Below are positions 42,750-51,151 of a stretch of 64,000 bases of DNA, one piece after another (position 1 is the stretch's first letter; the number at the start of each line of letters is the position of its first letter). The notes beneath the pieces were generated by a model that did not search any database, was not told the origin of the DNA, and worked only from the letters and a program-made list of their open reading frames with translations. This DNA is from JADYZU01 sp964540965 (GTDB lineage Bacteria > Pseudomonadota > Alphaproteobacteria > Rhodobacterales > Rhodobacteraceae): assembly GCA_964540965.1 (NCBI GenBank), contig CAZIOT010000007.1:62001-126000 (forward strand), in the 5' to 3' direction. A program made the translations under genes and the position numbers.

Positions 42750-43529
42750 CTACGCCGCCACCTCGATCCAGACCGGCACATGGTCCGAAGGCTTGTCCCG
42801 GCCGCGGATGTCCTTGTCGATGCCGGCATCGCGCAACAGGTCGGCGGCCTGCGGCGACAACAGCCAGTGGTCGATGCGGATGCCGTCGTTGCGGTCCCAG
42901 GCGCCCTTCTGGAAATCCCAGTAGGAAAACTGCCCCGGCCGCGGGTCGCACAGGCGGAAGGCATCATAATAGCCCAGGTTCAGCACCCGCCGGAACGCCG
43001 CGCGCGAGGCGGGCAGGAACAGGGCATCCTCGCGCCATTTGTCGGGATGGGCGGCATCCTCGGCCTGGGGGATGATGTTGTAGTCGCCCCCCATCAGCAC
43101 CGGCTCTTCCGTGGCCAGAAGGTCGGCGGCACGGGCGCGCAGCCGCTCCATCCAGGCCAGCTTGTAGTCGTATTTCGGCCCTGGCGCCGGGTTGCCGTTC
43201 GGCAGATACAACCCGCAGATCCGCAGCGCCCGCGTCCCCACCACGGTCGCCTCGATCCAGCGGGCCTGTTCGTCGCCATCGTCGCCGGGCAGGCCGCGGG
43301 TCACATCCTCAAGCGGGTATTTCGACAGGATGGCGACACCGTTGAAGGCCTTCTGGCCATGGGTGGCAAGGTTATAGCCGGCGCTCTCGATCAGGTCGCG
43401 GGGAAAGCCCTCGTCAACGGACTTCAGCTCCTGCAGCACCACGACATCGGGCTGCGCCTCTCCCAGCCAGCGCAACAGCGCCTCGGTGCGCGCCTTGATG
43501 CCGTTGATGTTGAAGGTCGCGATCTTCAT
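42750..43529 (-). CDS. xth: Exodeoxyribonuclease III / AP endonuclease
   Basis: This 259-residue enzyme of base-excision repair cuts DNA 5' of abasic sites and trims 3' ends. The EEP-fold motifs are all present: MKIATFNINGIKAR (Asn), VVLQELKS (metal Glu), GLYLPNGNP, LMGGDYNI (Asp/Asn pair), YDAFR and the terminal SDHVPVW (Asp-His). The start at 43527-43529 skips nine codons (MMACSGGPP) because homologues start at MKIA. It is convergent with the monooxygenase gene. Confidence 0.95.
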   Translation of the reverse strand: MKIATFNINGIKARTEALLRWLGEAQPDVVVLQELKSVDEGFPRDLIESAGYNLATHGQKAFNGVAILSKYPLEDVTRGLPGDDGDEQARWIEATVVGTRALRICGLYLPNGNPAPGPKYDYKLAWMERLRARAADLLATEEPVLMGGDYNIIPQAEDAAHPDKWREDALFLPASRAAFRRVLNLGYYDAFRLCDPRPGQFSYWDFQKGAWDRNDGIRIDHWLLSPQAADLLRDAGIDKDIRGRDKPSDHVPVWIEVAA

Positions 43530-43706
43530 GGGGGGCCCTCCGCTGCATGCCATCATGGCGCGCGGCCGGGCCGGGGTCCAGTCACCCGGATCGCGGGGAT
43601 AGGGGTGATGTTGTCCTTTGGCATCCGGGCCCGCCTGTCGCGCGCTGCCACGTCGATCAGGCCGACGGCAGCGGCACGGGGCGCAGGCGCTGAACGTCAG
43701 GCGCCG

Positions 43707-44036
43707 TCAGATCGAGAACGAAGTGCCGCAGCCGCAGCCGGCGGTGGCATTGGGGTTGTCGATGACGAAACGGGCGCCGATCAGTTCCTCGGAGAATGTG
43801 ATGGTGGCGTTTTCCAGAAACGGGAGGGAGACGGGATCGACCACCACCGTCTCGCCGGCGCCCGAGAGCACCAGATCGTCGGGCTGCGGCTCGTCCAGGG
43901 TGATCTGGTATTGAAAGCCGGAACAGCCGCCGCCCTCGACCGCGACGCGCAGCACCTTGCCCTGGGCCGCGGCGCCGATCTCGGCCAGCCGGTCAAAAGC
44001 GCGAGGCGAGACGCGCGGGGGCAGGGTAAGGGTCAT
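43707..44036 (-). CDS. erpA: A-type iron-sulfur carrier (IscA/ErpA family)
   Basis: The 109-residue scaffold/carrier has the three conserved cysteines of A-type carriers: GGGCSGFQYQ and the C-terminal GCGCGTSFSI. It passes Fe-S clusters to target enzymes in the cytoplasm. IscA, ErpA and SufA cannot be separated by motif alone; the divergent position next to dgt is the usual place for the ErpA-like gene in alphaproteobacteria. The start at 44034-44036 gives MTLTLPPRVSPRAF. Confidence 0.9.
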   Translation of the reverse strand: MTLTLPPRVSPRAFDRLAEIGAAAQGKVLRVAVEGGGCSGFQYQITLDEPQPDDLVLSGAGETVVVDPVSLPFLENATITFSEELIGARFVIDNPNATAGCGCGTSFSI

Positions 44037-44151
44037 GGCTCGGACTCCGTCTCTTCGGATGCACAATATAGGGTGGCGGGCGGGGCAGGGCAACGGCGCC
44101 GGGGCAGGCTGGCGCGCGGCCGGCAGAGGGGAACCACCACTTCGGCTTTTT

Positions 44152-44205
44152 AGGGCGACAAATATCCTCGGGGGGTGAGCCGCGGAACGCGGCGACGGGG
44201 GGCGG
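44152..44205 (-). repeat. Copy 2 of the C/G-rich dispersed element
   Basis: On the minus strand it reads CACCCCCCGAGGATATTTGT followed by CGCCC and then a T/A-rich stretch, matching the pattern of the copies at 7290-7345 and 45651-45705. Confidence 0.6.
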
Positions 44206-44226
44206 AAGGCCCCCCCCTTTCTTCTT
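44197..44226 (+). terminator. Terminator-like hairpin
   Basis: GGGGGGC-GGAAG-GCCCCCC is followed by CC and TTTCTTCTT on the plus strand. The nearest plus-strand gene upstream ends at 42658, so what it would terminate is unclear. Confidence 0.45.
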
Positions 44227-44227
44227 C

Positions 44228-44247
44228 GCCGGTCCGCAAGGACCGGC
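44228..44247. repeat. Hairpin with GCAA tetraloop
   Basis: GCCGGTCC and GGACCGGC form an 8-bp stem capped by GCAA, a GNRA-type tetraloop when read on the plus strand. It lies 161 bp upstream of dgt. Confidence 0.6.
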
Positions 44248-44408
44248 GCCCGCCCAAGACTTCGGCGTTGCCCCCGGGCAATCCGGCGGGCCTTTTGTTC
44301 CGTCCCGGGGCTCGGCCGGCTCCTGCGGCCTTTCCACCCGCAACGCGCAGCCGGTGCCGGTGTTTGCGCCGACGCGCCCTTACATCGGCGCCGCCGATAG
44401 GCTAGGGG

Positions 44409-45626
44409 ATGGAAAAACCCCGCGGGACCGGGACATTGGCCAAGACATCGGACGGATATGCGATCTATGCCTGCCTGCCGGGGCAGTCGCGCGGGCGGCT
44501 TTACCCCGAGGAGGAATCTGCCTTCCGGTCGCCCTGGCAGCGCGACCGCGACCGGATCATCCATTCCTCGGCCTTTCGCCGCCTGAAACACAAGACCCAG
44601 GTGTTCATCGAACACGAGGGCGATTATTTCCGCACCCGCCTGACCCATTCGATCGAGGTGGCGCAGGTCGCCCGCACCGTTGCCGCCGCGCTTGACCTCA
44701 ACACCGAACTGACCGAGGCGGTGGCCCTGGCCCACGACCTGGGCCACCCGCCCTTCGGCCATACCGGGGAAGAGGCGCTGAACGACCTGATGGCGCCCTA
44801 TGGCGGTTTCGACCACAATGCGCAGGCGATCCGCATCGTCACCTCGCTGGAACGGCACTATGCCCAATGGGACGGGCTGAACCTGACATGGGAGACACTG
44901 GAAGGGATCGCCAAGCACAACGGGCCTGTGGCGCCGCCCTGGCCGCATGCCCTTGCCGAATACAACGCGCGGCACGACCTTGACCTCTCCACCCACGCCA
45001 GCGCCGAGGCGCAGGTGGCCGCCCTTGCCGACGACATCGCCTATTCGCACCACGACCTGCATGACGGGCTGCGGGCGGAACTGTTTTCCACCGACGAACT
45101 GGCGGCGCTGCCGGTCCTGCAGGATTGCTTCATCGAGGTCGACCGGCTTTATCCCGGCCTGAACTACTACCGCCGCCGGCACGAGGCGCTGCGCCGGTTT
45201 TTCGGCATCCTGGTCGAAGACGTGATCGTTCTGGCCCGGCAGACCCTGGCCGAGGCGGCGCCGGCGTCCGTCGACGACATCCGCCGTGCCGGGCGGATGA
45301 TGATCCGCTTCACCGATCCGCTCTGGGCCGACCTTCGCGTGATCCGCGAATTCCTGTTCCACCGCATGTATCGCGCCCCCGCCGTGGTGGCGATGCGGCG
45401 CGAGGTGACGCAGGTGGTCCACGACCTGTTTCCGCTGTTCATGGCCAATACCGGCGAATTGCCCCGGCAATGGCGCAAGGATGTCGAGGAGGCGGCGGAC
45501 GAGACCGCCCTGGCCCGCATCGTGGCCGACTACATCGCCGGCATGACCGACCGTTTTGCCATTGAAACCCATGCCCGCCTGCTGGGATCCGACATGGTGG
45601 AACGGACGCGGGCGCTGCGCGGGTAA
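44409..45626 (+). CDS. dgt: Deoxyguanosinetriphosphate triphosphohydrolase-like protein
   Basis: This 405-residue HD-domain hydrolase releases triphosphate from dNTPs and so trims the nucleotide pool. The metal site is RLTHSIEVAQVART...ALAHDLGHPPFGHTGEEALNDL with the HD pair; IIHSSAFRRLKHKTQVF precedes it and DDIAYSHHDLHDGLRA follows, as in the short dGTPase group. Length fits the alphaproteobacterial type. It is divergent from erpA and ends in a GTGGGT hairpin repeat. Confidence 0.93.
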   Translation: MEKPRGTGTLAKTSDGYAIYACLPGQSRGRLYPEEESAFRSPWQRDRDRIIHSSAFRRLKHKTQVFIEHEGDYFRTRLTHSIEVAQVARTVAAALDLNTELTEAVALAHDLGHPPFGHTGEEALNDLMAPYGGFDHNAQAIRIVTSLERHYAQWDGLNLTWETLEGIAKHNGPVAPPWPHALAEYNARHDLDLSTHASAEAQVAALADDIAYSHHDLHDGLRAELFSTDELAALPVLQDCFIEVDRLYPGLNYYRRRHEALRRFFGILVEDVIVLARQTLAEAAPASVDDIRRAGRMMIRFTDPLWADLRVIREFLFHRMYRAPAVVAMRREVTQVVHDLFPLFMANTGELPRQWRKDVEEAADETALARIVADYIAGMTDRFAIETHARLLGSDMVERTRALRG

Positions 45627-45650
45627 GGTGGGTCAAGACCCACCCTACCG
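45627..45650. repeat. GTGGGT-type dispersed repeat after dgt
   Basis: GGTGGGTC-AA-GACCCACC is followed by CTACCG, a variant of the repeats at 5803-5855 and 42669-42690. It starts at the dgt stop and may terminate its transcript. Confidence 0.7.
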
Positions 45651-45705
45651 CAGGGGGGTCGTCTGCCCCCCGGCACCCCCCCGAGAGTATTTTCCGCAAG
45701 GCAAA
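45651..45705 (+). repeat. Copy 3 of the C/G-rich dispersed element
   Basis: CTGCCCCCCGGCACCCCCCC is followed by GAGAGTATTTTCCGCAAGGC, the best preserved copy of the element seen at 7290-7345 and 44152-44205. It lies between dgt and argS. Confidence 0.65.
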
Positions 45706-45805
45706 GCCTGTCTGGCCCGCCCGCCGCCCCGGCCCGCGTTGACCCGGCCGGGCGGCGCCGCTAGACGGCAGGGGTCCGGGGCCGCTGCCCGGAGAGGAAA
45801 GACCC

Positions 45806-47508
45806 ATGAACCTGTTCGCCGATATCCGCAACCTGATCCTTGACCGGATCGCCACCCTCTCGGCCGAGGGGGCGTTGCCGCAGGGGCTGCCGACCGAGGC
45901 AATAACGGTAGAGCCGCCGCGCGACCGGGGCCACGGCGATATGGCGACCAACGCGGCGATGGTGCTGGCGAAGCCCGCCGGCCTGCCCCCGCGCGAGATT
46001 GCCGAACGGCTGGCGGCCGAACTTGCCGGTGACGCCCGCATCGCCGAGGCGAGCGTCGCCGGGCCGGGCTTTCTCAACCTGCGCCTGACCGCCGCCGTCT
46101 GGCAGGGCGTGGTCCGCGCCGCGCTGACCGAACCCGAGTACGGGCGTTCGGGGATCGGTGGCCGGCAGAAGGTGAATGTCGAATTCGTCAGCGCCAACCC
46201 GACGGGGCCGATGCATGTCGGCCATGCCCGGGGCGCCGTGTTCGGCGATGCGCTGGCCAACCTTCTGGCCTATGCCGGCTATGACGTGACCCGCGAATAC
46301 TATATCAACGACGGCGGCGCGCAGGTCGATGTGCTGGCGCGGTCGGCCTATGAACGCTATCGCGAGGCCTGTGGCCGGGCGCCGGAAATCGCCGAGGGCC
46401 TCTATCCCGGCGAATACCTGATCGAGGTCGGCGAGGCGCTGAAGGCCGCCTATGGCGACAGCCTGCTCGACAAGGGCGAGCAATACTGGCTGCAGGACAT
46501 CCGCGCCTTCNNNNNNNNNNGGTCCGGATGGACATCTATTCCTCGGAAAAGGCGCTGTATGGCACCGGCCGGATCGAACAGGCCATCGACCGGCTGCGCG
46601 AGGCCGGGCTGATCTACGAAGGCACGCTCGAGCCGCCCAAGGGCAAGACCCCCGAGGATTGGGAACCGCGCGAACAGACCCTGTTCCGCTCGACCGCACA
46701 TGGCGACGACGTTGACCGCCCGGTCAGGAAATCGGACGGGTCCTGGACCTATTTCGCCCCCGACATCGCCTATCACTGGGACAAGGTCTCGCGCGGGTAT
46801 GACCAGCTGATCGACGTGTTCGGCGCCGACCATGGCGGCTATGTCAAGCGGATGAAGGCGGCGGTGGCGGCGCTGTCCGAGGGGCGGGTGCCGCTCGACA
46901 TCAAGCTGATCCAGCTGGTCAAGCTGATGAAGAACGGCGAGCCGTTCAAGATGTCCAAGCGCGCCGGCAATTTCGTCACCCTGCGCGATGTCGTCGACCA
47001 GGCCGGCGCCGATGTCACCCGTTTCGTCATGCTGACGCGCAAGAACGACGCGGCGCTGGAATTCGATTTCGACAAGGTGCTGGAACAGTCCAAGGACAAC
47101 CCGGTCTTCTACGTCCAGTATGCCCATGCAAGGGTGCAATCGGTGCTGCGCCGCGCCCGCGAGGCCGGGATCGACGTATCGGATGCCGCTCTGGCCGCGG
47201 CCGATCTTGGCCGCATCACGCATGAGGCCGAACTCAAGGTCGCCCGCCAGATCGCCGAATGGCCGCGCGAGGTCGAGATTGCCGCGCGCGGCAACGAACC
47301 CCATCGCATCGCCTTCTATCTCTATGAACTGGCGTCGGATTTCCACGCGCTCTGGAACCGCGGCAACGACGATCACGCCCTGCGTTTCATCCAAGAGGGC
47401 GACGCGGCCACGTCACAGGCGAAAATCGCCCTGATTCGGGCCGTCGCGGTTGTCATTTCGCAGGCGCTTGCTATCCTTGGCGTGACCCCGGTGAACGAGA
47501 TGCGGTGA
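45806..47508 (+). CDS. argS: Arginyl-tRNA synthetase, interrupted by a sequence gap
   Basis: This class I synthetase charges tRNA-Arg. The N-terminal Add-1 domain and the HIGH-type motif PTGPMHVGHARG are in the first part (45806-46510). FKMSKRAGNFV (KMSK) and the anticodon-binding helical domain ending ILGVTPVNEMR are in the second (46522-47508). Ten N bases at 46511-46520 separate the parts, and the two sides are in different frames relative to one another. By family comparison roughly 16-17 residues between DIRAF and VRMD are missing. I treat this as one intact gene with an assembly gap, not a pseudogene. Confidence 0.93.
46511..46520. other. Assembly gap of ten N
   Basis: Ten undetermined bases lie inside argS. 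The number cannot be right: joining the flanking codons in frame needs a gap length of 2 modulo 3, and the missing protein segment suggests about 50 bases. Confidence 0.95.
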
Positions 47509-47585
47509 ACCGCGCCATCTCCGTCGGTCATGAGGCAAGGCAGATGACCGCGCGGGCCCCGGCCCAAGGCGGCTGAGAGGCAGGA

Positions 47586-48572
47586 ATGGCGGTTCTTTCC
47601 GATGGGCCCGGACAGGGTCAGGCCCCGATTCACGCGATGCGCGGCCTTGGCCGGCGGGCGGGGGCGGTGACGCAATATGCCGGCGCGGCGCTTTCGGTGG
47701 CGCTGGTGATCGGCGGTGTGATTTGGGGGTTCAAGCTTCTGGTGCGCGACGTGAACGGGATCCCGGTGGTGCGGGCGCTGGAAGGGCCGATGCGCATGGC
47801 GCCCGACAATCCGGGGGGCGAGGTGGTGGGCAACACCGGCCTTGCCGTCAACGCCATCGCCGCCGTGGGCGAGGCGGCGCCGCCCGAGGATGTGCTGACC
47901 CTTGCCCCCGCCGGCGAGGAGCTGACCAACGAGGATATGGAAGTGGCCTTTGCCGTCGCCGAGGCAGAGACCGAGCTTGCCCCGGCGGCCGAGGCCGGCG
48001 ACGACACCCTGATCGCCGCAGTGCCCGATCCCGATGCCGCGCTGACCCCGGAACAGGTGCTGGCGCTGGCCGACCAGATCGCCGCCGGCGCCGATCCGCT
48101 GTCGGCGCTCGAACCCGGTTCCGCGGGCGAGGTGGTCCTGTCGGTCGAAGGCGAGGCGATCACCGACGAGGCGCGGTTCACCGTGATCCCGGCCGATGTC
48201 CCCGGCGTGGCGGTGTCGCTGCGGCCGATGCCGCGCCCGGCGGTCGCGCTGGCCGCAGCGCAGCAGGTGGCCGCCGAGACCGCCGCGCCCGCCACTGCAA
48301 CCGTCAGCGCCGCGGTTCCCGCCGGCACGCCCATGGCGCAACTCGGCGCCTACGATTCGGTCGAGGTCGCGGCCACGGAATGGGGCCGCTTCACCAGCCG
48401 TTTTGCCGAATTCCTTGCCGGGAAGGAACGGGTGATCCAGGAGGCGCAAAGCGGCGGCCGCACCTTCTATCGCCTGCGGGCGATGGGATTCACCGACCTT
48501 GCCGATGCCCGCCGCTTCTGCGCCGCCCTCGCCGCCGAAGGCGCCGAATGCACCCCGGTCGCCGAACGCTGA
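47586..48572 (+). CDS. SPOR-domain membrane protein
   Basis: The 328-residue bitopic protein has a cytoplasmic N-terminus, one membrane segment at about residues 30-52, and a long acidic Ala/Glu/Pro-rich periplasmic linker. A C-terminal SPOR domain follows at about 245-325 (MAQLGAYDSVEVAATEWGRFTSRFAEFLAGKERVIQEAQSGGRTFYRLRAMGFTDLADARRFCAALAAEGAECTPV). SPOR domains bind denuded peptidoglycan at the septum. The stop overlaps the nagZ start by one base (TGATG), linking two cell-wall functions. Confidence 0.9.
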   Translation: MAVLSDGPGQGQAPIHAMRGLGRRAGAVTQYAGAALSVALVIGGVIWGFKLLVRDVNGIPVVRALEGPMRMAPDNPGGEVVGNTGLAVNAIAAVGEAAPPEDVLTLAPAGEELTNEDMEVAFAVAEAETELAPAAEAGDDTLIAAVPDPDAALTPEQVLALADQIAAGADPLSALEPGSAGEVVLSVEGEAITDEARFTVIPADVPGVAVSLRPMPRPAVALAAAQQVAAETAAPATATVSAAVPAGTPMAQLGAYDSVEVAATEWGRFTSRFAEFLAGKERVIQEAQSGGRTFYRLRAMGFTDLADARRFCAALAAEGAECTPVAER

Positions 48573-49573
48573 TGCCGCGCCGCGCCGTCATCTTCGGCGT
48601 CGAGGGCACGTCCCTGACGCCATGGGAGCGCGGCTTTCTGCGCGCCGCCGATCCTTGGGGCTTCATCCTCTTCGCGCGAAACATTGAGAACCCGGCGCAA
48701 CTCCTTGCCCTGAACTCGGAATTGCGGGATACGGTCGGGTGGCAGGCGCCGATCCTGATCGACCAGGAAGGCGGGCGCGTGCAGCGGATGCGCGCGCCGC
48801 ACTGGCGCGAATTCCTGCCGGCGCTTGACCAGATGACCCGCGCCCGTGATCCGCTGCGCGCGCAATGGGTCAGGAACCGGCTGATCGCCCATGACCTAGC
48901 ATCGGTCGGCATCGACGTGAACTGCGCGCCGCTCGCCGATCTGGTAGAGGCGGGCACCCATCCGGTCCTGCTGAACCGGCTTTATGGCGCCGATGTGCAG
49001 ACGGTGATTTCCGCCGCGCGCGCCTGTGCCAACGGCCTTTTGGTCGGGGGCGTGCTGCCGGTGCTGAAACACATCCCCGGCTATGGCCGCGCGCAGGTGG
49101 ACAGCCATCTTGACCTGCCGCGCGTCGATGCGGCCCTGACTGACCTGCAGGCCCGCGACTTTGCCCCGTTCCGCGCCTTGCGCGACCTGCCCATGGGCAT
49201 GACCGCACATATCGTGATGACCGCCATCGACCCCGACCGGCCGGCGACGACCTCGGCCGCAGTGATGCGGATGGTGCGCGACGACATCGGCTTTGACGGC
49301 CTTGTCATGACGGACGACCTCTCGATGCAGGCCTTGCGCGGGACTTTGGCCGAACGGGCCGCGGCCTCGGTCGCGGCCGGCTGTGATCTGGTGCTGCATT
49401 GCAGCGGCAAGCGCGCCGATATGGAGGAGGTGGCCGGTGCCACCCCGGTCATGACCGCCGCAGCGGTGCAGCGCGCCGATTGGGCGCTGTCGCTGAGGCG
49501 GGCGCCAGATGCATTTAATATCAAGTCATTGGAAGATGAACTTAACGCATTGCTTGAAGGTGCGCCGGCATGA
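48572..49573 (+). CDS. nagZ: Beta-N-acetylhexosaminidase (cell-wall recycling)
   Basis: This 333-residue glycoside hydrolase family 3 enzyme removes GlcNAc from anhydro-muropeptides during peptidoglycan recycling in the cytoplasm. Diagnostic pieces are WGFILFARNIENPAQL, ILIDQEGGRVQRMRAPHW, VLPVLKHIPGYGRAQVDSHLDLP (the Asp-His general acid loop), AHIVMTAIDPDRPATTS and GLVMTDDLSMQAL with the nucleophile Asp. The start at 48572 shares one base with the preceding stop. scpA overlaps its end by 4 bp. Confidence 0.95.
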   Translation: MPRRAVIFGVEGTSLTPWERGFLRAADPWGFILFARNIENPAQLLALNSELRDTVGWQAPILIDQEGGRVQRMRAPHWREFLPALDQMTRARDPLRAQWVRNRLIAHDLASVGIDVNCAPLADLVEAGTHPVLLNRLYGADVQTVISAARACANGLLVGGVLPVLKHIPGYGRAQVDSHLDLPRVDAALTDLQARDFAPFRALRDLPMGMTAHIVMTAIDPDRPATTSAAVMRMVRDDIGFDGLVMTDDLSMQALRGTLAERAAASVAAGCDLVLHCSGKRADMEEVAGATPVMTAAAVQRADWALSLRRAPDAFNIKSLEDELNALLEGAPA

Positions 49574-50361
49574 CTGATGCCTTCGACGATGCGCCTTTGC
49601 CCGTTGCCGACCGGCTCGCGGCCGAGGCGCTGATCGTCGATGTCGATGGCTATGAAGGACCGCTCGACCTGCTGCTGACGCTGGCCCGCACCCAGAAGGT
49701 CGACCTGCGCGAAATCTCGATCCTGGCGCTGGCCGAACAATACCTCGCCTTTGTCGAGGATGCCCGCGCCCTGCGCATCGAGCTTGCCGCCGACTATCTG
49801 GTGATGGCCGCCTGGCTTGCCTTCCTCAAATCCCGCCTGCTGCTGCCGCCCGACCCCGAGGCCGAAGGGCCGTCGGCCGAGGAACTGGCGGCGCATCTTG
49901 CCTTTCAGCTCGAACGGCTCGAGGCGATGCGCGAGGCGGCGGCGCGGCTGATGGCCCGCGACCAGAAGGGCCGCGACTTCTTTCCGCGCGGGCAGATCGA
50001 CGAGGCCGGCGTGTCGCGGACCATCCGCCATACCGCCACGCTGCTTGACCTGATGCAGGCCTATGCCCGCATCCGCACCCGCGACGAATTCAGGCCCTTC
50101 GTTCTTGACCGCGACAACCTGATGACGATGGAACAGGCGCTTGAGCGGTTGCGCGGCCAGATCGGCTTTGCCGGGGACTGGACCGATCTGGCCAGCTACC
50201 TGCCCGAGGACTGGGGCGCCGATCCCGCCCGCCGGCGGTCTGCCACCGCGGCCAATTTCGCCGCCGGGCTGCAACTGGCCAAGGAAGGCCGCATCGATCT
50301 GCGCCAGCATGATACGTTTGCGCCGATCCTGATCCGCAAAAGGCTGCCGCGCGATGACTGA
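49570..50361 (+). CDS. scpA: Segregation and condensation protein A
   Basis: This 263-residue kleisin joins SMC heads to form the bacterial condensin with ScpB. The N-terminal motif YEGPLDLLLTLARTQKVDLREISILALAEQYLAFVEDA is diagnostic. The middle is helical and variable, and the C-terminal FAAGLQLAKEGRIDLRQHDTFAPILIRKR is characteristic of alphaproteobacteria, where ScpA ends in a short winged-helix-like region. It overlaps nagZ (ATGA) and scpB (8 bp), so all three are translated together. Confidence 0.95.
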   Translation: MTDAFDDAPLPVADRLAAEALIVDVDGYEGPLDLLLTLARTQKVDLREISILALAEQYLAFVEDARALRIELAADYLVMAAWLAFLKSRLLLPPDPEAEGPSAEELAAHLAFQLERLEAMREAAARLMARDQKGRDFFPRGQIDEAGVSRTIRHTATLLDLMQAYARIRTRDEFRPFVLDRDNLMTMEQALERLRGQIGFAGDWTDLASYLPEDWGADPARRRSATAANFAAGLQLAKEGRIDLRQHDTFAPILIRKRLPRDD

Positions 50362-50983
50362 CACCACGCCCTCGCTGTTTCAGGCGCCGCCGATGGCGGA
50401 ACAGGAACGCATGGCCGAAGCGATTCTCTTCGCCGCGCTGGACCCGGTGACGCTGGCGGAACTGGCCGGCCGCATGCCGCATGGCTGCGATCCGGCGGCA
50501 GCCCTTGCCGGTCTGCGCCGCCGCTATGACGGCCGCGGCGTCGTGCTGGTCCGCGTGGGCGAGGCCTGGGCCTTTCGCACCGCGCCCGACCTTGGCTTTC
50601 TCATGCGGCGCGAGGTGGTGGAAACCCGCAAGCTGTCGCGCGCGGCGGTCGAGACGCTGGCCATCATCGCCTATCACCAGCCGGTGACGCGGGCCGAGAT
50701 CGAGGAGATTCGCGGCGTCGCCGTCAGCCGCGGCACCGTCGACCAGTTGATCGAGATGGGTTGGGTGCGGCTGGGCAAGCGCAAGCTGACGCCGGGGCGG
50801 CCGGTGACATTCGTGGTAACCCAGGAATTTCTGGACCATTTCGGGCTGGAAAGTGCCCGCGACCTGCCGGGGCTCAAGGAATTGCGCGCGGCGGGGCTGC
50901 TTGACAACCGGCCGGCGCCGGGCAGTTCGCTGCCCGACATGCCGGCGGAGGACCAGCCCGAATTGTTCGGCGAGGCGGAATGA
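50354..50983 (+). CDS. scpB: Segregation and condensation protein B
   Basis: This 209-residue winged-helix partner of ScpA in the SMC complex has EAILFAALDPVTLAELAGRMP, GVVLVRVGEAWAFRTAPDLGFLMRREV and the strongly conserved KLSRAAVETLAIIAYHQPVTRAEIEEIRGVAVSRGTVDQLIEMGWVRLGKRK, then TFVVTQEFLDHFGLESARDLPGLKEL. The acidic tail after residue 190 is variable. It overlaps scpA by 8 bp and its stop overlaps the start of a 48-codon frame (ATGA). Confidence 0.96.
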   Translation: MTDTTPSLFQAPPMAEQERMAEAILFAALDPVTLAELAGRMPHGCDPAAALAGLRRRYDGRGVVLVRVGEAWAFRTAPDLGFLMRREVVETRKLSRAAVETLAIIAYHQPVTRAEIEEIRGVAVSRGTVDQLIEMGWVRLGKRKLTPGRPVTFVVTQEFLDHFGLESARDLPGLKELRAAGLLDNRPAPGSSLPDMPAEDQPELFGEAE

Positions 50984-51126
50984 TCCTGCGGCTGGTGATC
51001 TTCCTGTTGCGCCGGGTGCTGGGCGGGTTGCTTGTCGGCATCGTGATGGTGCTGTTGGGCGGCGGTCGCACGGCGCGGCGCGTGGTGCGGGTCGGACGGA
51101 TGCTGCGGCGGATCGTGCGGCTTTAG
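50980..51126 (+). CDS. 48-residue basic membrane peptide after scpB
   Basis: ATG at 50980 overlaps the scpB stop (ATGA) and the frame runs 48 codons to TAG. The product has two hydrophobic stretches, VIFLLRRVLGGLLVGIVMVLLGG, then a strongly cationic tail with eight arginines in the last 20 residues and no acidic residues at all. The coupling to scpB and the membrane-like composition favour a real peptide. It stands where related genomes, as I recall, carry tatA, but it lacks TatA features. Codon-level evidence is limited by its length. Confidence 0.5.
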   Translation: MILRLVIFLLRRVLGGLLVGIVMVLLGGGRTARRVVRVGRMLRRIVRL

Positions 51127-51151
51127 CCGCCGTTTTTCGCGCGGAAACCGC

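Larger units (their letters stand above)
44037..44408. other. 372-bp divergent region between erpA and dgt
   Basis: No gene is supported. It contains a copy of the C/G-rich dispersed element (44152-44205), a terminator-like hairpin followed by TTTCTTCTT (44197-44226), and a hairpin with a GCAA tetraloop (44228-44247). Confidence 0.7.

Noticed and set aside
45806..47508. argS as a pseudogene with a frameshift
   Set aside because: The frame change coincides exactly with ten N bases, both halves keep all motifs, and the enzyme is essential; an assembly gap explains it.
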